Source: JACRLW01 sp050181465
GTDB lineage: Bacteria > Planctomycetota > UBA1135 > UBA2386
Direction: 5' to 3'
DNA length: 11,953 nt
NCBI GenBank assembly: GCA_050181465.1
Contig: JBFXDD010000077.1
Location: forward strand, 1-11,953
The notes below the pieces were generated by a model that did not search any database, was not told the DNA's origin, and saw only the letters and a list, made by a program, of their open reading frames with translations. This document shows, in pieces, positions 1 through 7,359 of the stretch (positions are counted from its first letter, which is position 1; each line of letters opens with the position of its first letter). Made by a program: the position numbers and the translations under genes.

Positions 1-119
1 GTCGGCTCCTCCCTGGCAGCGTAGCTACAGCTACGCTTCGGTCGTCGACCGACGCAGCTCCTTGCCGGTCATCGACCTGCGGCGATCTCGCGACGACGTT
101 CACGAATCATCCGGGCTAG
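1..119 (-). repeat. Left arm of a 119-bp inverted repeat
   Basis: The reverse complement of 1-119 aligns without gaps to 2240-2358, matching at 105 of 119 positions by hand count. The outer 98 bp have 9 mismatches, and both the outermost 18 bp and an internal 20-bp block (79-98) are perfect. The inner 21 bp have 5 mismatches. The arm contains a hairpin with an 8-bp stem (18-25 with 30-37) and a second palindrome (38-44 with 46-52). Its inner edge covers the stop codon of the gene at 116-2221. The window starts at the arm's first visible base, so its true outer end is unknown. It could be a terminal repeat of a mobile cassette or one member of a dispersed intergenic palindromic family. Confidence 0.9.
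18..37. other. Hairpin in the left repeat arm
   Basis: AGCGTAGC (18-25) and GCTACGCT (30-37) form a perfect 8-bp stem around the loop TACA. The same stem occurs in the right arm with a different loop. It lies about 80 bp beyond the stop codon of the minus-strand gene, so it could terminate or stabilise that transcript, but no T-tract follows on the minus strand. Confidence 0.7.
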
Positions 120-2221
120 CGGATCGCGCTCCACTGCGTGAAGCGGTCCCACGAGCCGTCGCGAGGTGCGAACCGCGCACGGTGCATCGCGTCGAGCAGG
201 TTCTTGGCCTTCTGTGAGAGTTCGGTGTTGCCCTGCCGTTGCGCGGCTCGCTCGGCGATTCGCAGCGAACCCATGCCCCACATGGCGAACGCCGGCGATG
301 CCCAGCGCACCACACCCGGGTCGACCAATTGCTCCTTCGTGTAGGCCTTGCCGTCGAAGTACTTCATGCAGTAGCCGATCTCGGCCCGGCCTTCGTCGTT
401 GAGTCGCCACGCGTGTTCGAGCAGATTGAGCGCGACGCCCTCGATGAGATCCCGGACGGGCTCGGTCTCGTCGCGAAACAGCACCCGATACGCTTCGAAG
501 CCGATGACCGCCAACGCATCCTCCCACGGTGCCCAGACCGGTTCGTCACCGGGGAAGTAGCGGATGTCCGGCCCCTTCACGTCGTAGGGTCGCACGTAGC
601 CGGACGGCCACTTGCCGCCTTCCCACGTGCCGACCATGGTCTGGTGCATTCGATCCTTGATCCGCTTGCCGAGCTCGGCGTCGGGTTCACACAACCACAA
701 CCAGCAGCCCGAGAGGATCGTCCGTCCGGCGGCGCGCGCTGCACCGGGCCCGCTGGTGTAGAAGCGCGGATCGAGCGTGTTGGCGGCGATCCAGAGCTGC
801 GCTTGATTGCGGATCTCGAGCAAGGTCGAGGGGTCGCCCGTCAGTTGGTAGAACGCGCACAGGTAGTTGTTGGACCAGTGCTCGCTGTCGATTCCGCTCC
901 AGTTGTGCGAGTCGTACTTCGCCGGCGGGTGCTCCTTGCCGAGGCGATCGGGAGACGTTCCGACGTTCCAGTGCGTGCGCCCGGACAACGCGACCCATTC
1001 CGGATGATTGCGGGCGAGCAGAGGTGTGCCGTCGGCCTCGAAGAAGTGGACCGGCCGACAACCCTCCTGCATCACGCTCCATTCCACCTCCAGCAACATG
1101 GACGGCAGACCGGTGGCTGCGACCGGCTCCAGTGCGACGAGACCGAAGTCCGGTTGATCGCCGGCGCGGTGTGCCCGCGTGTCGAGCCCGTGTCGCGGAG
1201 CACGGAACGGATTGCCCTCGTTCTTCTGGATGAAGGCGCCGAACTCGCTGTGCCGTCGAGCCAGAGCAGCGTGGGCTGCCTCGATGCTCTTCAGCCAGGG
1301 TGGATTCGGGGGCACGACACCGAAGGGGCCGAAAGCGTCGGTCTTGGTCCACGTGGTCGCCGCCAGCGGTCGGCACACCATCGCGGCGCGCACGGTCTCG
1401 TTGAACCATCGCGTCTCGAGGTCGTCACCCTCGCGCGGCGGGGGGAGGAGGACGCCCACGCGGCGTACGCCCTGGCCGTCGCCGAGATGAGACTTGCGCA
1501 GCAGGATGGCGCGCGCACCGTCGTCGGTCGCGTCGACCTGCATGCCGAGGAGCTTCGCGTGACGCGGAACGAACGCGACCCCGTGCGTCACGACAGCGAG
1601 TTCGTCGATCGGGAACTGGAGCGCGGTGGTGGTGGGATCGCTGAAGAACACGCCGATCCCGAACCACGCGTGCGCCTGCCCGGAGAACTCCTCGAGGGTT
1701 GCCTCGCCTACGAGGCCGGTGTCGGCGATCCGACCACGGAAGACGCGGACCCGACGCGCCGGACTCTCCGCGAGGACCTCCGTCTGGGGTAGCACGGCGG
1801 TGACCGTCTTCTCACCACTCCGCACTTCGATCTCGATGCGATGCTCCGGCAGGCCGGCGGCGAAGGGCGGCGGCGCATCGCCGGGACCCGCGGCCAGTCG
1901 AACGCGCTGCTCACCGAGCCCGGCGAGGTCGAGTCGAAAGCTCACGATCGCCTGCCGCACCGAGCCGTCCAGCCATCGCGCGCCGAAGGGCTCGCAGACG
2001 GTCGGCGTGCCGGCGACGTGAAACTGGGGGACCCCGGTCACGGCTCCCTCGGCGAAGGGGACCACCGCCTGAACCCATTCGCGCCGCGGGTACGGTGCCA
2101 AGTTCTGCACCACGACCTCGATCGCGGGTTCTGCGGCCGGCTTGCCGTCGCTGGCGGAGTCCTGTGCCGCTGTCGAGGTCGCCATCAGGCTGGCGGCGAG
2201 AGGAAGCCATCGGAGATTCAT
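116..2221 (-). CDS. Secreted YetA/PcRGLX-like protein (possible polysaccharide-active)
   Basis: This 701-residue protein starts with a Sec signal peptide: a basic start (MNLR), a hydrophobic stretch and a likely cleavage near residues 18-20 (STAAQ). Residues about 33-112 look like the N-terminal RIFT-barrel region of the YetA/PcRGLX group. Residues about 128-225 are beta-rich and would be the central sandwich. Residues about 300-700 are helical and rich in Trp, Tyr and His (for example W441 and W449), as expected for an alpha/alpha toroid. Family members include rhamnogalacturonan exo-lyases (PL26), so an extracytoplasmic role in glycan breakdown is plausible, but no catalytic residue was identified and the family call is from memory. 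The ATG at 2221 gives the signal peptide directly; no ribosome site is visible. The gene stands alone between two inverted repeats and is divergent from the gene at 2451. A hypothetical secreted protein of other function is the alternative. Confidence 0.8.
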   Translation of the reverse strand: MNLRWLPLAASLMATSTAAQDSASDGKPAAEPAIEVVVQNLAPYPRREWVQAVVPFAEGAVTGVPQFHVAGTPTVCEPFGARWLDGSVRQAIVSFRLDLAGLGEQRVRLAAGPGDAPPPFAAGLPEHRIEIEVRSGEKTVTAVLPQTEVLAESPARRVRVFRGRIADTGLVGEATLEEFSGQAHAWFGIGVFFSDPTTTALQFPIDELAVVTHGVAFVPRHAKLLGMQVDATDDGARAILLRKSHLGDGQGVRRVGVLLPPPREGDDLETRWFNETVRAAMVCRPLAATTWTKTDAFGPFGVVPPNPPWLKSIEAAHAALARRHSEFGAFIQKNEGNPFRAPRHGLDTRAHRAGDQPDFGLVALEPVAATGLPSMLLEVEWSVMQEGCRPVHFFEADGTPLLARNHPEWVALSGRTHWNVGTSPDRLGKEHPPAKYDSHNWSGIDSEHWSNNYLCAFYQLTGDPSTLLEIRNQAQLWIAANTLDPRFYTSGPGAARAAGRTILSGCWLWLCEPDAELGKRIKDRMHQTMVGTWEGGKWPSGYVRPYDVKGPDIRYFPGDEPVWAPWEDALAVIGFEAYRVLFRDETEPVRDLIEGVALNLLEHAWRLNDEGRAEIGYCMKYFDGKAYTKEQLVDPGVVRWASPAFAMWGMGSLRIAERAAQRQGNTELSQKAKNLLDAMHRARFAPRDGSWDRFTQWSAIR

Positions 2222-2239
2222 GTGGTCTGGGTAGGGAGA

Positions 2240-2358
2240 CTAGCCCGAACGACTCGCGACCGTCGTCGCGAGATCGCCGCAGGTCGATGCCCGGCGAGGA
2301 GCTGCGTTCGGCACCGACCGAAGCGTAGCCCTAGCTACGCTGCCAGGGAGGAGCCGAC
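2240..2358 (+). repeat. Right arm of a 119-bp inverted repeat
   Basis: This is the partner of the repeat at 1-119, in opposite orientation, with 105 of 119 positions identical. Its inner edge begins 19 bp upstream of the start codon at 2221. Its outer edge at 2358 is followed by unrelated sequence as far as can be judged, since the matching outer flank of the left arm lies outside the window. It fills most of the region between the divergent genes at 2221 and 2451, so any promoter for the minus-strand gene must overlap it. It holds hairpins at 2307-2322 and 2322-2341. No transposase or tyrosine-transposase gene is nearby. Confidence 0.9.
2322..2341. other. Hairpin in the right repeat arm
   Basis: AGCGTAGC (2322-2329) and GCTACGCT (2334-2341) form a perfect 8-bp stem with loop CCTA. 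Relative to the left arm, the stem is unchanged and only the loop differs, which suggests the fold itself is conserved. A second weaker stem, TTCGG (2307-2311) with CCGAA (2318-2322), abuts it. Confidence 0.7.
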
Positions 2359-2373
2359 GTAGCGTCGCAGCCG

Positions 2374-2388
2374 GGCGCGAGTCGCGCC
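2374..2388. promoter_or_regulatory. GC-rich perfect palindrome upstream of the 773-residue protein gene
   Basis: GGCGCGA (2374-2380) and TCGCGCC (2382-2388) are perfect inverted repeats around a single G. The site sits about 63 bp upstream of the ATG at 2451 and just outside the right repeat arm. As RNA it would form a 6-bp stem with a three-base loop, and four Ts follow at 2396-2399, so it could be a weak terminator insulating the downstream gene. As DNA it could be an operator. Chance palindromes are common at this GC content. Confidence 0.3.
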
Positions 2389-2432
2389 GAGCGGCTTTTC
2401 GGGCCGTGGAACGACGACCGCTTCGCGACCTC

Positions 2433-2438
2433 TATGAT
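2433..2438 (+). promoter_or_regulatory. Possible -10 element (TATGAT)
   Basis: TATGAT differs from the sigma-70 consensus TATAAT at one position and stands out in GC-rich sequence, 12 bp before the ATG at 2451. Transcription from it would start near 2445 and give an almost leaderless mRNA, which agrees with the absence of a Shine-Dalgarno sequence. No -35 box is recognisable at the expected spacing (2410-2415 is AACGAC), so this is tentative. Confidence 0.3.
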
Positions 2439-2450
2439 CGTCGGCGATCC

Positions 2451-4772
2451 ATGCGTGCCATCAGCCGAACTGTCTGCGGGCTCTTGCTCGCCGGTCCACT
2501 TCTCGCTCAGGCCGACGAAGCGAAGTTCCTCGCCGCGGCGGCGGACCGGCTGCATGACCACGCCAAGAAGTGCTTCGACGCCAAGTTCCATCGAGAGGCG
2601 CGCGACCTGTGGCGGGAGGTCATCGGCGAGTATGCGACGGATCACGAGGCCGCGCGGAAGGCCCTCGGCTACGTGAAAGTGGGAGCGAGCTGGGCGCCGG
2701 ACTCGCGGTTCACCTACCCGGATCGCGACGAGCCGAATCCGGCCGTGGCTCGGGTCTTGGCCAAGCAGTTCGAGTCCATCGCGAAGGATCTCGGCGCCGG
2801 CCATCGCGCGCAGGGCGAGGCCGTGCTGGCGGCGGGGAACCCAGAGCGTGCGCAATGGCACTTCCAGCGCATGCAGCGCTTCGCGCTCGGCGATGTCCCG
2901 ATCGGCAAGTCGGAGTCGAAGTCGGGCGGAAAGCCCGGCGGGGTGCCCAGCTTCGGCGCGGAAGTCGAGCTGAAGATGCTCGAGCGTTCGCGCGCGATCG
3001 ACCGGTGGATCGTCGAGTACGGCGAGAAGTCCTTTCCGGTCAGCCCGATCACGGAGTCGCCGCCGAAGTTCTTCCAGAACGCCAAGCTCTCCGTGCGCGG
3101 CTTCGCGACGGAGCACTTCGAGGTCTGGGGGGACTGGGAGGACGACATGCTCGGGAAGTGTGCGATGGACGCTGAGCGAGCGTTCGCGTTCTGCGGTGAG
3201 ATCTTCGCCGGCATGAAGGAGTTCGCGTGGCGCACCAAGGGTCGCGTGCGCTTCGGCCTGTTCAAGACCAAGGAGGCGTGGGCCGATGCCATCCGCGCCA
3301 ACTCTGCGAGCTTCGAGTCGTCCCAGCTCGACTTCATCCTGAAGAACACCGGCGCCGCGTCGGTGCCTGGCGAGACCATTCCACTCTTCGTCGGCGGCTT
3401 CGAGCAGGTCGAGATCGCCCGTGACTACTGCGTGCGCAAGACCGTGCATCAGTACGTCGGGTTCCGAAGCGATGCTCTGGACGAGGGCATCGGTCATGCG
3501 GTGGTCGGCTGGTTCTTCGGCGAGAACCTGATCTTCACGGTCGCTCAGGAGCGCGACGACGGTCGGACTTCGACCGGCACCAAAGACACGCGCTTCAATC
3601 TGCCCGACTTGTCGGTGTGGAAGGAACTCGCCGAGAACATCGCCTGGGATCGAGCGGACACGCCGGCGACGAAGCTGCCGAGCATCCGCGCCAGTGACAT
3701 GAGCAATGAGCAGCGCATCAAGTCGTGGTCGTTCTGCGACTACGTGCTGCGCCGTGATCCCCGCATTCTCCGTTGGCTCGACAACACGAATCGCGGCGGA
3801 TCACGTGTCGCGGAGACCGAGGTCGAAGCTCAGTTCAAGGAGAACTCTGCCGGCGAGTCGATCGTCGCGATCGATCGTGATTGGCGGCGCTACTGGACCG
3901 AGGACTCGGCTCTCATGCGCGCGATCCGCAACAAGGAGTTGTCGATCGAGTCGGTCAGCAAGCGAGCGCCGGAGCTGCTGGGTGCCTTCAACGAGGTTCG
4001 CAGACTCTATGAACAGCCGAAGGTCGGCTGGAGCGCGGACTACAGCGCCGACTGCCGGCAACACGGCCGCTACTTGGAGACCAACAAAGGTGAGCGCGGC
4101 GCGGAGAAGGAGCACACCCAGGAGATCGACAAGAAGGGTGGGACGCTGACCGGCCGCGCGTTCGCGCCACTCGCGCTTGTCGACACGGCCGTCGCCGATC
4201 CGGTGAAGAACGTGCAGGCGTGGATGCACTTGCCCGGCTACCGCGATGCGATTCTCGATCCGTCGCTGTCGGTGGTGGGGTTGTGGGCCGAGGGCAAGAT
4301 GGTGGTGGTCGACGTCACCCGCGGTCGCGATCCCTTGGTGAGCAAGGCGACCTGGTTCCCCTTCGGCGTTCCGCCGGGTTCGGCACTGCCGTCGACTCCG
4401 CAGCGCGGGATCATGGTGCCCCACGAAGTTCCGCTCGCACCGCTCGGTGCCGAGGTTGCCGCGTTCCTCCGCGAGAAGGGCGGCAAGCTCGGCAAGACGA
4501 TCGGCTATCCCATCACGATGCACCTGTTTCAGTCCGGATCGTTGCCCACGCGCGAGACGGTCACGTGTCGCGTGATGAAGGACGGCAAGACCGAGGTCGA
4601 GGGTGCGCTCATCATCACTTCGCGGGGTTCGTCACGTCGTCACTCCGCGCCGGGGTTGATCGTGTTCTATCCCTTCGCGCCGCTCGATCGCGGTGCCGCA
4701 TACACCGTCGAATGGAGCTGGGAGAAGGGTGGGATGCAGCCGCCTGCTCGCTATCAGTTCTTCACGCAGTGA
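2451..4772 (+). CDS. Secreted protein with degenerate peptidase-MA-like and CAP-like regions
   Basis: I chose the ATG at 2451 over an in-frame GTG at 2406 because it begins a clean signal peptide (MRAISRTVCGLLLAGPLLAQA, cleavage after about residue 21). The product is 773 residues. Residues about 22-140 are helical and TPR-like. Residues about 205-380 follow the order of peptidase-MA-like (DUF1570-type) gluzincins, starting at the TEHFEV strand and reaching a helix with H333-Q-Y-V-G, then LDEGIGH (E345, H349). The expected HExxH is absent, so zinc hydrolysis is doubtful. Residues about 525-600 resemble a CAP/SCP domain (C535, H538, then W591 in the WMHLPGYRDAIL segment), but the usual final His-Arg is Tyr-Arg. 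Residues about 600-773 match the beta-rich extension seen after CAP domains in similar proteins. It is likely exported and non-catalytic, perhaps binding an envelope ligand. Its stop overlaps a possible GTG start of the Nudix gene, suggesting co-transcription. Confidence 0.85.
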   Translation: MRAISRTVCGLLLAGPLLAQADEAKFLAAAADRLHDHAKKCFDAKFHREARDLWREVIGEYATDHEAARKALGYVKVGASWAPDSRFTYPDRDEPNPAVARVLAKQFESIAKDLGAGHRAQGEAVLAAGNPERAQWHFQRMQRFALGDVPIGKSESKSGGKPGGVPSFGAEVELKMLERSRAIDRWIVEYGEKSFPVSPITESPPKFFQNAKLSVRGFATEHFEVWGDWEDDMLGKCAMDAERAFAFCGEIFAGMKEFAWRTKGRVRFGLFKTKEAWADAIRANSASFESSQLDFILKNTGAASVPGETIPLFVGGFEQVEIARDYCVRKTVHQYVGFRSDALDEGIGHAVVGWFFGENLIFTVAQERDDGRTSTGTKDTRFNLPDLSVWKELAENIAWDRADTPATKLPSIRASDMSNEQRIKSWSFCDYVLRRDPRILRWLDNTNRGGSRVAETEVEAQFKENSAGESIVAIDRDWRRYWTEDSALMRAIRNKELSIESVSKRAPELLGAFNEVRRLYEQPKVGWSADYSADCRQHGRYLETNKGERGAEKEHTQEIDKKGGTLTGRAFAPLALVDTAVADPVKNVQAWMHLPGYRDAILDPSLSVVGLWAEGKMVVVDVTRGRDPLVSKATWFPFGVPPGSALPSTPQRGIMVPHEVPLAPLGAEVAAFLREKGGKLGKTIGYPITMHLFQSGSLPTRETVTCRVMKDGKTEVEGALIITSRGSSRRHSAPGLIVFYPFAPLDRGAAYTVEWSWEKGGMQPPARYQFFTQ

Positions 4773-4777
4773 TCGGA

Positions 4778-5188
4778 ATGGCGAACTCTCGCATCCTCGC
4801 CGGCGGCGGCCTCGTCTGGCGCGATGCTTCGCGCCGCGCGATTCTCTTGGTTCATCGTCCACGCTATGACGACTGGTCGCTGCCGAAGGGCAAGCTCGAT
4901 CCGGATGAGGGTTTCGTCGCGGGGGCGCTTCGCGAAGTGCTGGAAGAGACCGGTTGTCGTGCTCGCATCGACTCGTGGGCCGGCGAGACCTTTTACCGAG
5001 TCGGCGAACGCAGCAAGTCGGTGCTGTTCTGGAACATGCTGCCGATCGGGGACTTCGAACCGCGCACGCAGGATCCCGGCGAAGTCGCTGAAGTCTCTTT
5101 TGTTGCGATCGACGACGCCCTGCGCATGATGAGCTACCCGGACGAGCGCGCGCTCGTGCTCGGGAACTCTGCGGGCAGCGTTACCTGA
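4778..5188 (+). CDS. Nudix hydrolase, MutT1/Ap4A-hydrolase-like
   Basis: This 136-residue cytoplasmic protein has a complete Nudix box at residues 38-60: G38, E44, R52-E53 and E56-E57-x-G59, fitting GX5EX7REUXEEXGU with Cys as the last residue. Just before it, the HRPRYDDWSLPKGK segment (26-39) closely resembles the N-terminal domain of mycobacterial MutT1 and related Ap4A hydrolases. It probably cleaves a nucleoside di- or polyphosphate (8-oxo-dGTP, diadenosine polyphosphate or similar) using Mg2+; the substrate cannot be told from sequence. The length is that of a bare Nudix domain, without the phosphatase domain of full-length MutT1. The ATG at 4778 is used; an in-frame GTG at 4769 overlaps the upstream stop and would add three residues. 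It ends 2 bp before the helicase gene, so the two are almost certainly in one operon, consistent with a genome-maintenance role. Confidence 0.93.
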   Translation: MANSRILAGGGLVWRDASRRAILLVHRPRYDDWSLPKGKLDPDEGFVAGALREVLEETGCRARIDSWAGETFYRVGERSKSVLFWNMLPIGDFEPRTQDPGEVAEVSFVAIDDALRMMSYPDERALVLGNSAGSVT

Positions 5189-5190
5189 AC

Positions 5191-7359
5191 ATGAGCGATC
5201 CGATCCTCGACGATCTCAATCCGGAGCAGCGTGACGCAGTGCTGTTCGGCGAGGGGCCTCTGATGGTCCTCGCCGGAGCGGGCTCCGGGAAGACCCGCGT
5301 CATCACGCGCCGCGTCGCGCGGTTGATCCGCGATGGCGAGCGCGCCTCGAGCATTCTGGCGTTGACCTTCACCAACAAGGCCGCCGGCGAAATGGCGCGC
5401 CGGGTGCAAGAGCTGGGCGGTGAGCGGGTTCTGGTCGCCACCTTCCATTCGGCGTGCGCGCGGTTCTTGCGCATCGACGGCGAGCGTCTCGGCTATCCCC
5501 GAGACTTTTCGATCTACGACACCCAGGATCGGGATGCGCTCGTCAAGCTGTTGATGGACGAGAGCGGCCAGGATCGGGCGGGCGTGAAGCCCGCACAGGT
5601 GGGGCGGCGGCTGTCCCAGCTCAAGAACCTCTGCCCACGCCGTGAGGACGTCGTCTTCGGCCACGGTTCCGTCGACCGGGTGCTCGAGCGGCTGTGGGAT
5701 CCCTACCACGCGGCGATGCGACAGCTCGGCGCGCTCGATTTCGATGACCTGCTCGGGCGATTCCGCGATCTGCTCGAAGAACACCCCGACGTCCGCGAGC
5801 ACTACCAGGATCGCTTCCGGTGGGTGCTCGTCGATGAGTTCCAGGACACCAACCGCGTGCAGTACGAGATCCTGCGCCAACTCGTCGGGCGCTCCCGCAG
5901 CATCACGGTGGTCGGCGATCCGGATCAGTCGATCTATCGCTTCCGCGGTGCCGAGGTGCGCAACATCCTCGACTTCCAGCGCGACTTCCCCGGCGCTTCT
6001 GTGGTGCGGCTGGAGCAGAACTACCGATCGACGGCGACCATCCTGCGTGCCGCGGAGACGGTGATCGCGAACAACAAGCAACGGCTCGAGAAGCGGCTGC
6101 GCACCGACAACGCGGCGGGCGAGCCGGTGGTCGTGCACGCGGCGGACTCGCCGCAGGACGAAGCGCGCGCCATCGCGCGACGCGTGCAACGCCTGGTCGC
6201 GGAGGGCAACTCGCCGAGTGAGATCGCGGTGTTCTACCGCAGCCACTTCCTCAGCCGCGGTGTCGAGGAAGCGCTGCGGAACGAATACGTGCCGTATGCC
6301 GTCGTCGGCGGTCTGGCGTTCTTCGAGCGGCGTGAGATCAAGGATCTGCTCGCCTACCTGCGGGTGCTCGTCAACCCGCTCGACGACGTGAGCATGGAGC
6401 GCGTGGTGAACGTGCCGGCTCGCGGGATCGGCCGCGCGACGGTCGACAAGTTGCGGCTGCTCGGCAAGGAGCGCGGCATGTCGCTCGTCGAGGTGATCGG
6501 CGATCCTCAGGCGCGCAGCACGCTGCCGTCGCGCGCGCGCGCGGCGCTGACTGCGCTTGCGGAAGTGCTCGAGACGGCGCGGACCCGCCGACACTCGGCG
6601 CATGCTGCGCTTCGCGCCGTCGAGAGCGGCATCGGCTACCTCGCAAACCTCCAGGAGATGGGCGATCCGGAAGACGAGGCGCGCATGGAGAACATCGCCG
6701 AACTCATGAGCGATGCCGCGCTGTTCGACGAGAAGTTCGGCGGCGGTCTTGCGGACTACCTCGCCCACGTCAGCCTGCTCACGAGCGAGGATCGCAATCA
6801 GCCAGACGAGCCGAAGGTGAGCCTCATGTCCATCCACGCGGCGAAAGGACTCGAGTTCGACCACGTGATGGTCGCCGGGCTGGAGGACGGCATCTTCCCG
6901 AATCAGCGCGCTCTCGACGACGACAACGGCCTGGAGGAGGAGCGGCGCCTGTTCTATGTCGCGATCACGCGGGCACGTCGCACGCTCTGGCTCGGTCACG
7001 CGCGCGAGCGCATGGTGAACGGCTTCACCGAGCGGCAACGTCGATCCGACTTCCTCCGCGAGATCCCGGCCGATTGCATCGCACGGACCGATCGAGAGGA
7101 CGACGATCGCGACTTCGGTCACGAGCCAGTCGATTACGACGAGTCGGACTTCGATCCCGAGTTCCAAGTCGACGATACGCCGGCCCTCGCCGCCGGCTGT
7201 CGAGTCCGCCATCCGGAGTACGGTGAAGGGACGGTGCTCGTCGTGCAGGGTCTGGGTGTGCTGGCGCGCGCGACCGTGCGATTCGATTCCGGTGCGGATC
7301 GCGTGCTGCTGCTGGAGTACGCGGGCCTGCGACGGCTCGGAGGGCGGCAGGTCGAATGA
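5191..7359 (+). CDS. pcrA: PcrA/UvrD-type superfamily 1A DNA helicase
   Basis: This 722-residue protein has the usual PcrA/UvrD length and all core motifs in order: Q-motif LNPEQRDAV (9-17), Walker A AGAGSGKT (28-35), motif Ia TFTNKAAGEM, the ATFHS segment, motif II DEFQD (215-219), motif III GDPDQSIYRFRG (242-253), motif IV QNYRST, motif V IHAAKGLEF and motif VI YVAITRAR. The C-terminus (about 665-715) carries the Tudor-like fold typical of PcrA, with GCRVRHPEYGEGTV followed by a LLLEYAGL stretch, which in known members contacts RNA polymerase. It should be an ATP-driven 3'-5' translocase working in nucleotide excision repair, mismatch repair or transcription-coupled repair, and in removing recombinase filaments. 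The ATG follows the Nudix stop by 2 bp and the stop overlaps the next start as ATGA, so translation is probably coupled on both sides. Whether it is named pcrA or uvrD is convention. Confidence 0.96.
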   Translation: MSDPILDDLNPEQRDAVLFGEGPLMVLAGAGSGKTRVITRRVARLIRDGERASSILALTFTNKAAGEMARRVQELGGERVLVATFHSACARFLRIDGERLGYPRDFSIYDTQDRDALVKLLMDESGQDRAGVKPAQVGRRLSQLKNLCPRREDVVFGHGSVDRVLERLWDPYHAAMRQLGALDFDDLLGRFRDLLEEHPDVREHYQDRFRWVLVDEFQDTNRVQYEILRQLVGRSRSITVVGDPDQSIYRFRGAEVRNILDFQRDFPGASVVRLEQNYRSTATILRAAETVIANNKQRLEKRLRTDNAAGEPVVVHAADSPQDEARAIARRVQRLVAEGNSPSEIAVFYRSHFLSRGVEEALRNEYVPYAVVGGLAFFERREIKDLLAYLRVLVNPLDDVSMERVVNVPARGIGRATVDKLRLLGKERGMSLVEVIGDPQARSTLPSRARAALTALAEVLETARTRRHSAHAALRAVESGIGYLANLQEMGDPEDEARMENIAELMSDAALFDEKFGGGLADYLAHVSLLTSEDRNQPDEPKVSLMSIHAAKGLEFDHVMVAGLEDGIFPNQRALDDDNGLEEERRLFYVAITRARRTLWLGHARERMVNGFTERQRRSDFLREIPADCIARTDREDDDRDFGHEPVDYDESDFDPEFQVDDTPALAAGCRVRHPEYGEGTVLVVQGLGVLARATVRFDSGADRVLLLEYAGLRRLGGRQVE

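Noticed and set aside
239..1792. A 517-codon plus-strand open frame inside the YetA/PcRGLX-like gene
   Set aside because: It is low-complexity, Arg/Val/Glu-rich and lacks recognisable domains; the opposite strand has a signal peptide and coherent domains.
2406..2450. GTG at 2406 as the start of the 773-residue protein
   Set aside because: It would add 15 charged residues before the signal peptide, which begins cleanly at ATG 2451.
5134..7212. A 692-codon minus-strand open frame antisense to the helicase gene
   Set aside because: It mirrors the codons of the helicase, which has every family motif. No independent protein feature is visible.
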